The notes under the pieces: model-generated
Told to the model about the DNA's origin: nothing
The model's input: only the letters and a program-made list of their open reading frames with translations
The model's database searches: none
Program-made: the position numbers and the translations under genes
Source of the DNA: Pseudomonadales bacterium
GTDB taxonomy: Bacteria; Pseudomonadota; Gammaproteobacteria; Pseudomonadales; UBA5518
Reading direction: 5' to 3'
DNA: 64,000 nt
NCBI GenBank assembly: GCA_024234165.1
Contig: JACKOP010000003.1
Coordinates: 682,001-746,000 of the forward strand
In this document: positions 8,967 to 16,916 of the stretch, piece after piece
How the letters are laid out: every line of letters starts with the position of its first letter
How positions within the stretch are numbered: the first letter of the stretch is position 1

Positions 8967-9421
8967 CGTCGAGGTTTCCCGCGCCGTTGGCACGTTTGAT
9001 CGAGCGCCTGCCGCAGTGGCCGCACGGCATTCCAGCTGCGCTGGCGTTGAATCTTGCGCGCTACCTGCGCCTGCTGCCCGAGGATCTGTCGGCGCTCGAG
9101 GGGCGAACCTTTGTAATCCATGTGCGCGACGTCGGCGCGCGCTTTCGTTTCCGCTACGAGGGCGGGCGCTTCCGGCCACTGTTCGGGCCGGGTGAACCCG
9201 ATCTGATGTTCAGTGCCGATACCGCCGAGTACCTGAAGCTGCTGCGTCGCGAGGAAGACCCCGACACACTGTTCTTCAACCGCCGGCTCGATATCGAGGG
9301 GGATACCGAGCTCGGGCTGATCGTGAAGAACATGCTCGACTCGCTCGAGCCGCTGAGCTGGACTGCGATCGACCGCGCCTTGCGCGAGCGAATCAGGCCC
9401 TCACCACCGCCGTCGGCGTAG
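8957..9421 (+). CDS. ubiT: Ubiquinone biosynthesis accessory factor UbiT (SCP2 lipid-binding domain)
   Basis: This 154-residue single-domain SCP2-like protein shows the usual sterol-carrier features (FVIHVRDVGARFRF, EPDLMFSADTAEYLKLL, DTLFFNRRLDIEGDTELGL). In E. coli UbiT is thought to hold polyprenyl-phenol intermediates for the UbiUV pathway; in that species ubiT is divergent from ubiUV, while here it is the third gene of the same transcript. It overlaps ubiV by 10 bases. Its 3' end overlaps the convergent LuxR-type gene by 29 bases. Confidence 0.92.
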   Translation: MGVTSRFPAPLARLIERLPQWPHGIPAALALNLARYLRLLPEDLSALEGRTFVIHVRDVGARFRFRYEGGRFRPLFGPGEPDLMFSADTAEYLKLLRREEDPDTLFFNRRLDIEGDTELGLIVKNMLDSLEPLSWTAIDRALRERIRPSPPPSA

Positions 9422-9992
9422 CGTCGTCAGGTCCGTCGCCTGCACTGCGCATCACGCCGAGATCGCGAGTGCGGCAGCCGGGCAGGAATTCGGTCGAGAT
9501 GCCGCGCAGGCGCAGCTTCGCGTAGATGCGGTTCAGGTGTGTGCGCAGCGTCGCCCGCGAGATGCCCAGATGGGTGCCGATTTCGGCATTCGTGTTTCCG
9601 CGCAGCGCCAGCGCCAGGACTTCCTGCTCGCGTGCGGTCAGTCCGGCATGTGCGTAGTGAGCCAGTGCGCTGTGCTGGCGCTCATCGAGCGGCTGCAGCA
9701 GCGTCGTGATCCGCTGCGGACTGCAGATCATCGTCACGTCGTACAGCGCACCATGGATCAGACGGTTGCCATAGGTGCTGCTGCCCCAGTCGCGCCACTG
9801 GCGGTCATGATCGGCGGCGAACAGCGCCATGCAGCCATCGCTGCACACCGTGCCGCTGCGCTCGCCACAGATTTGCCGGCAACGTGCGTCCTGCATCAGG
9901 ACGCGCCCGTTGCCATCCTTTACGCACACGGCGACCGCGCCGTCGACCAGCGCATCGTGCAGTGCGGTTGTTTCGGGAGTCGAAGTTTCCAT
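9393..9992 (-). CDS. LuxR-type transcriptional regulator with N-terminal cysteine cluster
   Basis: This 199-residue protein has a C-terminal GerE/LuxR helix-turn-helix (LTAREQEVLALALRG, then EIGTHLGISRATLRTHLNRI, about residues 118-160). The N-terminal half looks PAS-like (DGAVAVCVKDGNGRVLMQDA) and holds five cysteines: C23, C38, C42, C50 and C54. The last four form C-x3-C-x7-C-x3-C, which could bind a metal or an iron-sulfur cluster; this is inference. The gene converges on ubiT with a 29-base overlap. No receiver domain or autoinducer domain is recognisable, so the signal is unknown. It may control its own locus or the nearby anaerobic genes. Confidence 0.8.
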   Translation of the reverse strand: METSTPETTALHDALVDGAVAVCVKDGNGRVLMQDARCRQICGERSGTVCSDGCMALFAADHDRQWRDWGSSTYGNRLIHGALYDVTMICSPQRITTLLQPLDERQHSALAHYAHAGLTAREQEVLALALRGNTNAEIGTHLGISRATLRTHLNRIYAKLRLRGISTEFLPGCRTRDLGVMRSAGDGPDDATPTAVVRA

Positions 9993-10100
9993 GCCGTTAC
10001 TCTAATCTGACTTCGTGCCAAGTAGAACCCGAATTTTTGTGTGCGGCGTCGAGCAGGCGAGCGTCTGCGCGGGCGTGTCGTTTCTGGAGGTATCGTCGTG

Positions 10101-10532
10101 ATGAAGTCATTGGATGCACCTGCGGGCCGGATCACGGCGCAGGACTACATCGTGCTTGGCGACGGGGGCGCGTACCTGGCGGGCTCGCGCTGCACCGCCT
10201 GCAATGCGGTATTCCTTGGCGAACGACGGGTGTGCGCGGCCTGCGGCGCCCGCGAACGCATGGCGACATTGCGACTTGGTGATCGCGGTCGCGTCTACAG
10301 CTTCACCACCGTGTGCCGCAGCTTTCCTGGCGTGCCGGTACCGTTCGTGATGGCGGTGGTCGATCTCGACGACGGCCCGGCGCTGCGCGGCACGCTGTGT
10401 GATGTCGATCCGCAGCAGGTGCGCTTCGACATGCCGGTGCGTGTGGTGTTTCGCGACAGCGGTCAGCGCGATGCGAGTGGCGCTGCATACATCGCCTTCG
10501 CCTTCGTTCCGGATCTGGAGGAGCAATCATGA
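10101..10532 (+). CDS. Zn-ribbon/OB-fold (DUF35) acyl-CoA-associated protein
   Basis: This 143-residue protein has a rubredoxin-like zinc ribbon (C-x2-C in SRCTACNAVFLG and C-x2-C in RVCAACGARE, about residues 31-50) followed by an OB fold (RGRVYSFTTVCRSFPGVPVP). DUF35 proteins are small partners of thiolase-like enzymes, MaoC hydratases or steroid side-chain aldolases. The stop overlaps the next start (ATGA), so it is almost certainly translated together with the thiolase-like gene. GGAGG at 10086-10090 fits either ATG 10101 or the in-frame GTG at 10098. Confidence 0.88.
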   Translation: MKSLDAPAGRITAQDYIVLGDGGAYLAGSRCTACNAVFLGERRVCAACGARERMATLRLGDRGRVYSFTTVCRSFPGVPVPFVMAVVDLDDGPALRGTLCDVDPQQVRFDMPVRVVFRDSGQRDASGAAYIAFAFVPDLEEQS

Positions 10533-11680
10533 GCAGCGTGTACGTGATCGGTGCCGATATGATCGGCTTCGGCCGCTTTCCGCAGCGCAGCGTCGCGGAT
10601 CTGGCAGCCGAAGCCGCGCTGCTCGCGCTCGACGACTGTGACCTGTCGATTCGTGACATGCAGGCGCTGTACTGCGGCAACCTGTACCAGTCCGCCTCGA
10701 TGGTCGGGCAGCGTGTGCTGCGCGAAATCGGCATGAGCGGGATTCCGGTGGTGAACGTCGCGAATGCGTGCGCCACCGGTGCCACCGCGCTGCGCGAGGC
10801 GTGGGTCGCGATCCGTGCCGGCATCTGCGATCTGGCGTTGGCAGTAGGTGTGGAACAGATGGGCAAGGGATTGCTCGGCGCCGGTACGGGTGATGGCTTC
10901 GTCGCCGAGGGAGCGATCGGCTCGGATACCATGCCGGCAATGTTTGCGCTGATCGGGCAGGAGCATACGCGCCGCTTCGGCACCACCTTCGAGCAGTTTG
11001 CGCGCGTGGCGGTGAAGAATCACCACCATGCCACGCTGAACCCGAAGGCGATGTACCGTGTCGAAACGCCGCTCGAGGAAGTGATGAGTGCGCCGATGAT
11101 CAGCTACCCGCTGACCCGGCCGATGTGCTCGGTGAACGTGGATGGTGCAGCGGCAGCGGTGCTGGCTTCGGAGTCGGCAGTCAGGCGTCTGGGGCTTGGC
11201 GCACGAGCGGTGCTGATCCGCGCTTCAGCGATGGCCAGCGATCCCTTCGAGGCACGTGCCCTCGCGAGCGCCGACTTCAACGCGGTGACGCGGCTCGCAG
11301 CGCGTGCGGCCTGGGAGCAGGCGGGGTTGGGGCCGCAGGATCTGGATCTGGTCGAGTTGCACGACTGTTTCGCGACCGCCGAACTGGTGCATTACGAAAA
11401 CCTCGGGCTGTGCGCAGACGGCGAGGCGGGGGCGCTGATCGACAGTGGCGAGACCGCGCTTGGCGGGCGCATTCCGGTGAACGTCTCGGGCGGGTTGCTC
11501 TCGAAGGGGCATCCGCTCGGTGCGACCGGGATCGCGAACGTCTGCGAGATCGTCACTCAACTGCGCGGCGAAGCCGGCGCGCGCCAGGTGCCGGGGGCGC
11601 GCATCGGACTCACGCACGTGGTCGGCGGTGGGCAGAACATGGGCAGTTCCTGCGTGATCCATGTCTTCGAGAAGACCTGA
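10529..11680 (+). CDS. Thiolase-family protein (SCP-x/lipid-transfer type)
   Basis: This 383-residue thiolase-fold enzyme has the N-terminal nucleophile C81 in NVANACATGATAL, the middle motif ELHDCFATAE, and the C-terminal SGGLLSKGHPLGATG with H328. These place it in the SCP-2-type thiolase group, which includes 3-ketoacyl-CoA thiolases and retro-aldolases that work with a DUF35 partner in steroid side-chain removal. The 4-base overlap with the DUF35 gene argues for a complex of the two. Thiolysis versus aldol cleavage cannot be decided from sequence. It probably acts in the cytoplasm on acyl-CoA substrates. Confidence 0.88.
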   Translation: MSSVYVIGADMIGFGRFPQRSVADLAAEAALLALDDCDLSIRDMQALYCGNLYQSASMVGQRVLREIGMSGIPVVNVANACATGATALREAWVAIRAGICDLALAVGVEQMGKGLLGAGTGDGFVAEGAIGSDTMPAMFALIGQEHTRRFGTTFEQFARVAVKNHHHATLNPKAMYRVETPLEEVMSAPMISYPLTRPMCSVNVDGAAAAVLASESAVRRLGLGARAVLIRASAMASDPFEARALASADFNAVTRLAARAAWEQAGLGPQDLDLVELHDCFATAELVHYENLGLCADGEAGALIDSGETALGGRIPVNVSGGLLSKGHPLGATGIANVCEIVTQLRGEAGARQVPGARIGLTHVVGGGQNMGSSCVIHVFEKT

Positions 11681-11704
11681 AGCCCAGATTCGATCGGAAC
11701 ACCC

Positions 11705-11748
11705 GTCGGGTTGAAACCCGACCTACGTAGGTCGGCATTCATGCCGAC
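11705..11748. repeat. Single copy of the paired intergenic palindromes (stems B and A)
   Basis: GTCGGGTTGAAACCCGAC (11705-11722) and GTCGGCATTCATGCCGAC (11731-11748) are two perfect hairpin stems separated by CTACGTAG. They match the units of the arrays near 26, 34.7, 36.7 and 42 kb. This copy sits between the thiolase stop and the selO start. Confidence 0.85.
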
Positions 11749-11803
11749 ATGGACGTTGATGCCGATGCAGATCCACCGGTCACCCGCATGCGTAAATGCA
11801 GGC

Positions 11804-13366
11804 ATGGAATCATGGCTGCATTTTGACAATCGCTTCGTCGCCGAACTGCCGGGTGATCCCGAACAGGGCACGCACGTGCGACAGGTGCACGGTGCGCTGT
11901 ACTCACGGGTGCGCCCGACACCGGTCTCCGCACCACGTCTTCTGGCGTACTCGGCCGAAGTGGCGGCAGAACTCGGCATCGATGTGGATGCGCTCGACAA
12001 GGCGCATCTTGCCGGGATATTCGGCGGTAACGCGCTGCTGGCGGGCATGGATCCGTGGGCGGCGAACTACGGCGGTCACCAGTTTGGTCACTGGGCGGGA
12101 CAGCTCGGCGACGGACGTGCGATCTCGCTCGGCGAAGCGATCACCCGAGCCGGCGAGCGTCGCGAACTGCAACTCAAGGGTGCCGGCCCTACACCGTACT
12201 CACGCCATGCCGATGGGCGTGCCGTGCTGCGTTCGTCGATACGCGAGTTTCTCTGCAGCGAGGCGATGCATCACCTCGGGGTGCCGACCACGCGTGCACT
12301 GTGCCTGGTGGCGACCGGAGAAAATGTGGTGCGCGACATGTTCTACGACGGCAATCCGCGTGCAGAGCCAGGGGCGATCGTATGCCGCGTTGCGCCCTCG
12401 TTCATCCGCTTCGGCAGTTTCGAGCTGCCGGCCGCGCGTGAGGATCTCACGCTGCTGGAGCGGTTGGTCGACTTCACGATTGCGCGCGATTTTCCAGCGC
12501 TGGACGGCTCCCGCGAACAGAAACGTGCCGCCTGGTTCGCCGAGGTCTGCGAGCGCACCGCGCGGCTGGTTGCCGCGTGGATGCGGGTCGGCTTTGTGCA
12601 CGGGGTCATGAATACCGACAACCTGTCGATTCTCGGGCTCACGATCGATTACGGTCCGTATGGCTGGATCGACGATTTCGACCCCGACTGGACGCCGAAC
12701 ACCAGCGATGCAGCGACGCGTCGCTATCGCTTTGGTCATCAGCCCGGGATGGCGCGCTGGGGGCTGTTGCGACTCGCTGGCGCGTTGCTGCCGGCATTCG
12801 CCGACGTGGAGGTGCTGCGCGAGGGGTTGCGTCGTCATGACGAGGCCGCGCACGAGGCCGAACGGCACAATATTGCCGCGAAGCTGGGTCTGGTCGAGTG
12901 CCGCGACGACGATCCCGGGCTGATGGACGAGCTGCAGCGGCTGCTGCATGCGGCCGAGGTCGACATGACGCTGTTCTTCCGCAAGCTCGCCGATGTGGAG
13001 CCGGCGCGAGTCGATCTGCGCGCATTCGGCGATGCGTTCTACGACGAGCGCAAGCGCGACGCGTCTGCCGCTGCCTTCAGCGCCTGGTTCGCGCGTTACG
13101 CGGCGCGGCTTGCGGGTGACCCCTTGCCGGTGGCGGAGCGCCATGCCCGCATGCGGCAGGCCAACCCGCTGTATGTGCTGCGCAACTATCTGGCACAGCA
13201 GGCGATCGATCGTGCCGAACAGGGCGACATCGCCGGCGTCCATGAGCTGCTCGATGTGTTGCGCCGGCCGTACGAGGAACAGCCGGGACGCGAGCACCTT
13301 GCGCGCAGGCGCCCCGACTGGGCGCGCGAACGCGCCGGCTGCTCCCGGCTGTCGTGCAGCTCCTGA
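11804..13366 (+). CDS. selO: Protein adenylyltransferase SelO (YdiU/UPF0061 family)
   Basis: This 520-residue pseudokinase-fold enzyme transfers AMP from ATP to protein hydroxyl groups. Family motifs are intact: GGHQFGHWAGQLGDGRA, ISLGEAIT, ELQLKGAGPTPYSRHADGRA, and the metal/nucleotide-binding segment VHGVMNTDNLSILG with YGPYGWIDDFDPD. The C-terminus ends SCSS, like the conserved cysteine tail of bacterial SelO; no selenocysteine is implied. The ATG at 11804 is chosen because the upstream in-frame extension runs through the intergenic palindromes. Known SelO proteins affect redox proteins and oxidative-stress tolerance. The gene is solitary and converges on the enoyl-CoA hydratase gene after 14 bases. 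Confidence 0.92.
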   Translation: MESWLHFDNRFVAELPGDPEQGTHVRQVHGALYSRVRPTPVSAPRLLAYSAEVAAELGIDVDALDKAHLAGIFGGNALLAGMDPWAANYGGHQFGHWAGQLGDGRAISLGEAITRAGERRELQLKGAGPTPYSRHADGRAVLRSSIREFLCSEAMHHLGVPTTRALCLVATGENVVRDMFYDGNPRAEPGAIVCRVAPSFIRFGSFELPAAREDLTLLERLVDFTIARDFPALDGSREQKRAAWFAEVCERTARLVAAWMRVGFVHGVMNTDNLSILGLTIDYGPYGWIDDFDPDWTPNTSDAATRRYRFGHQPGMARWGLLRLAGALLPAFADVEVLREGLRRHDEAAHEAERHNIAAKLGLVECRDDDPGLMDELQRLLHAAEVDMTLFFRKLADVEPARVDLRAFGDAFYDERKRDASAAAFSAWFARYAARLAGDPLPVAERHARMRQANPLYVLRNYLAQQAIDRAEQGDIAGVHELLDVLRRPYEEQPGREHLARRRPDWARERAGCSRLSCSS

Positions 13367-13380
13367 TCCGGGCGTCGTGC

Positions 13381-14169
13381 TCAGCGCCCCTCGAAACGCG
13401 GAGACCGCTTCTCGAGAAACGAGCGGAAACCTTCCTCGAAGTCGCGGGTTCGCAGCAGCGGCAGCGTCTGCAGGTAGACGCGTTCGATGTGCGCGCTGAA
13501 GTCCTCGCCAAGCCCCGAGCGCATCATGCGTTTCGCGGCCTGCACCGCGAGCGGTGCGCTGCTGGCGATCTCCTCGGCAAGCGCACGCGCCGCCGGCAGC
13601 AGTGCATCCGGTTCCATCACGTGCGCGACCAGTCCGAGCCGTTCGGCTTCGGCAGCACTCAGCGTGCGACCGGTGAACACCAGCTCCGCCGTGCGTTGCC
13701 AGCCGATCAGTCGTGGCAGCAGCCAGGTGCCGCCGGTCTCGGGCAGGATGCCTCGACGCGTGAATGCGGCCGAAAGCTTTGCCTGCGTGCTGCAGAAGCG
13801 CACATCGCAACCGAGTGCGAGGTCGAGGCCGAAGCCTGCCGCTCCGCCGTTGATTGCGCAGATCACCGGGGTGTCCATGCCGTGCAGCACCACGGGCGGG
13901 AAGGTACGCAGATCGAGTGTGGTCGCGAGCGCGAAACCGCCACGCGCCACACCTTCGTCGCTTGCCGCGTCCTGCAGGTCGAGCCCCGCGCAGAAAGCCT
14001 TGCCGGCGCCGGTCAGTACCACGGCGCGTATCGCCGGGTCCTGCTCGCAGGCGAGCAGGGCCTCGGACAGCGCGAGCAGCATCGGATGCGAAATGGTGTT
14101 GAGCTGCTGCGGGCGGTTCAGCGTCACGGTGGCCACGGCACCGTCGCGGTCAAGCAATACGTCGCTCAT
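13381..14169 (-). CDS. Enoyl-CoA hydratase/isomerase family protein
   Basis: This 262-residue crotonase-fold protein shows the oxyanion-hole motifs KAFCAGLDLQD and AINGGAAGFGLDLALGCD, and a catalytic-region segment AFTRRGILPETGGTWLLPR with a glutamate at the usual position. It would hydrate or isomerise an enoyl-CoA. Start at 14169 is preferred over the in-frame GTG at 14173-14175 because GGGGAGA lies 7 bases before it. The luciferase-like gene upstream on the same strand ends 32 bases away, so the two may be co-transcribed. Confidence 0.9.
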   Translation of the reverse strand: MSDVLLDRDGAVATVTLNRPQQLNTISHPMLLALSEALLACEQDPAIRAVVLTGAGKAFCAGLDLQDAASDEGVARGGFALATTLDLRTFPPVVLHGMDTPVICAINGGAAGFGLDLALGCDVRFCSTQAKLSAAFTRRGILPETGGTWLLPRLIGWQRTAELVFTGRTLSAAEAERLGLVAHVMEPDALLPAARALAEEIASSAPLAVQAAKRMMRSGLGEDFSAHIERVYLQTLPLLRTRDFEEGFRSFLEKRSPRFEGR

Positions 14170-14201
14170 CGTCACATCTCCCCTGGTCAGGATTCGTCGT
14201 G

Positions 14202-15272
14202 TCAGACTGTGTGCAGCCGCGCGATCGTCGCACGCATCAGGTCTTCATCACGGCGCGCCTCGTCGAGCAGCGTCAGCGTGACCGTGTCGAACAGGCCGTC
14301 GGCCTTGGCGCGCACCGCGTCACCGAGCCGGTCGTAGGTGGCGACCACCGCCCACTCGTCGAGCATCTCGTCGGTGATCAGTGCCGGCATATCGGCCCAT
14401 TTGCCCGCGAGCGACAGCTCATGCAGGCGCAGTCCGGTTTCTTCCCAGCCGTGGTACTCGAGCACGCGGTGGTACGAGCGCGTGGAAGCGTAGAACGAAA
14501 TCTGCTTGCGCACGGCATTCTTCGCCTGTTCGACGTCTGCCTCGGTGCGTCCGGTGGCGAGGAATGGTGCGCCGACCAGGTCGAATTTCGCCGGATCACG
14601 ACCGCTGCGCGCCGCGCCCTCGGCGATTGCCGGCAGGATCACCTCGCGGGTATGGCTGAAGGTCGAGATCGGATGCAGGCGCAAGCCCTCGCACAGCTCG
14701 CCCGCCAGGCGTGCCATATAGGGGCCGACGGCGGAAATGTAGAACGGCACCTCCGGGTGTGCGATCGGCCCGGGGTTGAAGAACGGAGCCATCAGCGTGA
14801 ACTGGTAGAACTCGCCCTTGAAGTAAGTCGGCTTGGCAGGGTTCTGGAAGCTGGCGAAGATTGCCTTCAGGCACAGCAGGTACTCGCGCATGCGCGGCCC
14901 CGGAGCGCTCGGCCACGGCGTGCTGTAGCGCTTCTCGTTATGCCCCTTGACCTGGGTGCCCAGCCCCAGCGTGAAGCGTCCACCGGAATAGTGCGCGAGG
15001 TCCCACGCCATCTGCGCGGTCACCATCGGGCTGCGTGGGAATGCGACGGCGACGTTGGTGCCGATGATCAGGCGTGAGGTGTTTGCGGCGGCGATCATCA
15101 CCGGCAGGAAGGCGTCGTGGCCGGCCTCGGCCGTGGTGATGCCGTCGAAGCCGATGTCCTCGAGCAGACGGCAGGTCGCTGCCATCTGTTCCAGTGTTAC
15201 GCTCGGTTGGCCGTGTCCGGCGTACTGATTGGTGTCGGGGCCGAACAGCGGTGTTTCGACGCGCAGTGCCAT
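14202..15272 (-). CDS. Luciferase-like (LLM) flavin/F420-dependent oxidoreductase
   Basis: This 356-residue TIM-barrel protein of the bacterial luciferase family has typical segments EDIGFDGITTAEAGHDAF, IIGTNVAVAFPRSPM, and the cofactor-binding stretch GGRFTLGLGTQVKGHNEKR. The family includes FMN-dependent monooxygenases and F420-dependent reductases; which cofactor is used cannot be read safely. AGGAG lies 8 bases before the ATG at 15272, so the longer in-frame start is not needed. It is the first of three luciferase-like genes in the window, all near acyl-CoA or SDR genes. Confidence 0.87.
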   Translation of the reverse strand: MALRVETPLFGPDTNQYAGHGQPSVTLEQMAATCRLLEDIGFDGITTAEAGHDAFLPVMIAAANTSRLIIGTNVAVAFPRSPMVTAQMAWDLAHYSGGRFTLGLGTQVKGHNEKRYSTPWPSAPGPRMREYLLCLKAIFASFQNPAKPTYFKGEFYQFTLMAPFFNPGPIAHPEVPFYISAVGPYMARLAGELCEGLRLHPISTFSHTREVILPAIAEGAARSGRDPAKFDLVGAPFLATGRTEADVEQAKNAVRKQISFYASTRSYHRVLEYHGWEETGLRLHELSLAGKWADMPALITDEMLDEWAVVATYDRLGDAVRAKADGLFDTVTLTLLDEARRDEDLMRATIARLHTV

Positions 15273-15490
15273 GATGGACGCTCCTGGTGCATGTGGGCTG
15301 ATCGTAAAGCGCGCATCCAATCACAGCGCTGGCGTGATCTCAACGGTGTGCGCGGACGGGCTTGTATCAAAAGCTGCCGTCGTGGTGTCCCGGCGTGCTG
15401 CGTGAGTGCTGCGAGAGCGGCTTGTCAGCCGGGAAATGCACGGTGATGATGTCTGGCGTGACGTCCAGGCCTGCGAAGGAGGTTGCAGTC

Positions 15491-16405
15491 ATGAGCACGG
15501 TGGATGTATTGCCGCTCGACGGCATGAGTGCGTTGGTCACGGGCGGTTCGGGAGGTATTGGCGTAGCCTGTGCCGAGGCGTTGTTGCGCGATGGAGCCTC
15601 GGTCACCCTGAGCGCACGTCGTATCGAACCACTCGAAGAGGCGCGCGCGCTGCTTCGGTCCAGCGTACGCCCTGGCGCACGCCTTGCAATCATTGCCGGC
15701 GACTCGATGGTCGCGACTGACGTCAAGGCCGCGCTGGCGCTCGCCTGCGAACATACCGGTCGTGTCGATATCTGTGTGCCCACGGTCGGTGGCGGCGGGA
15801 TCCGGCCGTTCCTGCTGCACGACGAGAAGAGTTTTCTCGCCGAAATCGAACTGAACGTGATGTCGGCATTTCTCGTGATCCGGCATGCCACACCGATCAT
15901 GGCAAGCCATGGCGGGGGCAGCATCGTCTGCGTTTCCTCCAATGTGGCCAAGCTCGCTTACCCGTGGCTGTCTTCGTACGTGACCGGCAAGGCTGCGCTG
16001 GAAGGCATGGTGCGTACGCTGGCCGAGGAGCTTTCGCGCTTTCGTATCCGTGTGAACGCGGTGCGCCCGGGGCTGACGCGTACCGAGGGAACGGCACCCG
16101 TCTACGCCGACAGAGAGACCTACGATCAGATGGTCATCGAAAACCCGCTGGGGCGTATCGGGGAGCCAAGGGATATTGCGGCCGGCGTGCGCTACCTGGC
16201 CGGTCCGGAGTCGTCGTGGGTGACGGGCGAGAGCATCGCAATCGACGGTGGCAACGAGATGCGCAAGGCCGGTGACATGTCCTTGCTGGCGGAGAGGATC
16301 TACGGTGCAGAAGTGTTTGCACGCCTGCTGCGCGGCGAGGATCCGTTGCAGTCGGCCGGGGGCGATGCGGCGATCGGAGGCCGCGACAGCGGGCGGGAGT
16401 ACTGA
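15491..16405 (+). CDS. SDR family oxidoreductase
   Basis: This 304-residue short-chain dehydrogenase has the nucleotide-binding motif TGGSGGIG, catalytic serine in VCVSSNVAKL, and an active-site Y-x3-K in SYVTGKAALEG. It ends with a C-terminal extension of about 45 residues beyond the usual GESIAIDGG. The normal NNAG motif is changed to PTVGGGG, an unusual variant that may mean altered structure around the cofactor. AAGGAGG is 8 bases before the ATG at 15491. Substrate is unknown. Confidence 0.87.
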   Translation: MSTVDVLPLDGMSALVTGGSGGIGVACAEALLRDGASVTLSARRIEPLEEARALLRSSVRPGARLAIIAGDSMVATDVKAALALACEHTGRVDICVPTVGGGGIRPFLLHDEKSFLAEIELNVMSAFLVIRHATPIMASHGGGSIVCVSSNVAKLAYPWLSSYVTGKAALEGMVRTLAEELSRFRIRVNAVRPGLTRTEGTAPVYADRETYDQMVIENPLGRIGEPRDIAAGVRYLAGPESSWVTGESIAIDGGNEMRKAGDMSLLAERIYGAEVFARLLRGEDPLQSAGGDAAIGGRDSGREY

Positions 16406-16542
16406 GGCGGCAAGCGGGTTTGCGGTGCGCGGCTGCCGGTGGCGGAAGTGTGATCGGGGCCGGGCAGTGGCTTGGCAGTGCTGCGCGCGCACAGTAGAGT
16501 TCCGCAGTCGTTTCTTTCATCTTCAACCCGGGGGTCTGTTCG

Positions 16543-16881
16543 ATGTCGTCTGCTGTCTGGAAGGTCTTCGATCTCGAACAGCTCAAGCGATCGGTTGCCG
16601 GTACCGAACCACGGATCGTCGAGTTCCTGCGTGGAACGCAGATGTCCTGCGCGATCTACCGCCTGCCGGTCGGTGCGCGCGACATGCAGGCACCGCATCT
16701 GGAGGACGAGATCTATGTCGTTCTCGAAGGCAAGGCGCGGCTGCGCATCGATGGGCAGGAACGGGATGTGGGAGCCGGCACGGTGCTGTTCGTCGGGGCA
16801 ACCACCGAGCATTCGTTCTTCGACATCCGGGAGGATCTCACGCTGCTCGCGATCTTTGGCCCCGCGGGTGACGGGCCCTGA
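16543..16881 (+). CDS. Small cupin-domain protein
   Basis: This 112-residue single-cupin protein has a first motif around APHLEDEIYVVLEGKARLRI (H, E and E as possible metal ligands) and a second around GTVLFVGATTEHSF. Such proteins bind metals and serve as small enzymes, sensors or storage proteins. It lies between an SDR and a 3-hydroxyisobutyrate-dehydrogenase-like gene on the same strand, separated by 137 and 35 bases. No specific function can be given. Confidence 0.85.
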   Translation: MSSAVWKVFDLEQLKRSVAGTEPRIVEFLRGTQMSCAIYRLPVGARDMQAPHLEDEIYVVLEGKARLRIDGQERDVGAGTVLFVGATTEHSFFDIREDLTLLAIFGPAGDGP

Positions 16882-16916
16882 CACGGCGGTTCGTGCCGTG
16901 ATGGCAGGAGGCGTGG

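Noticed and set aside
13351..13366. C-terminal CSRLSCSS of SelO as a possible selenocysteine site
   Set aside because: All codons are ordinary Cys/Ser codons and the stop follows directly; bacterial SelO proteins often end in SCSS.
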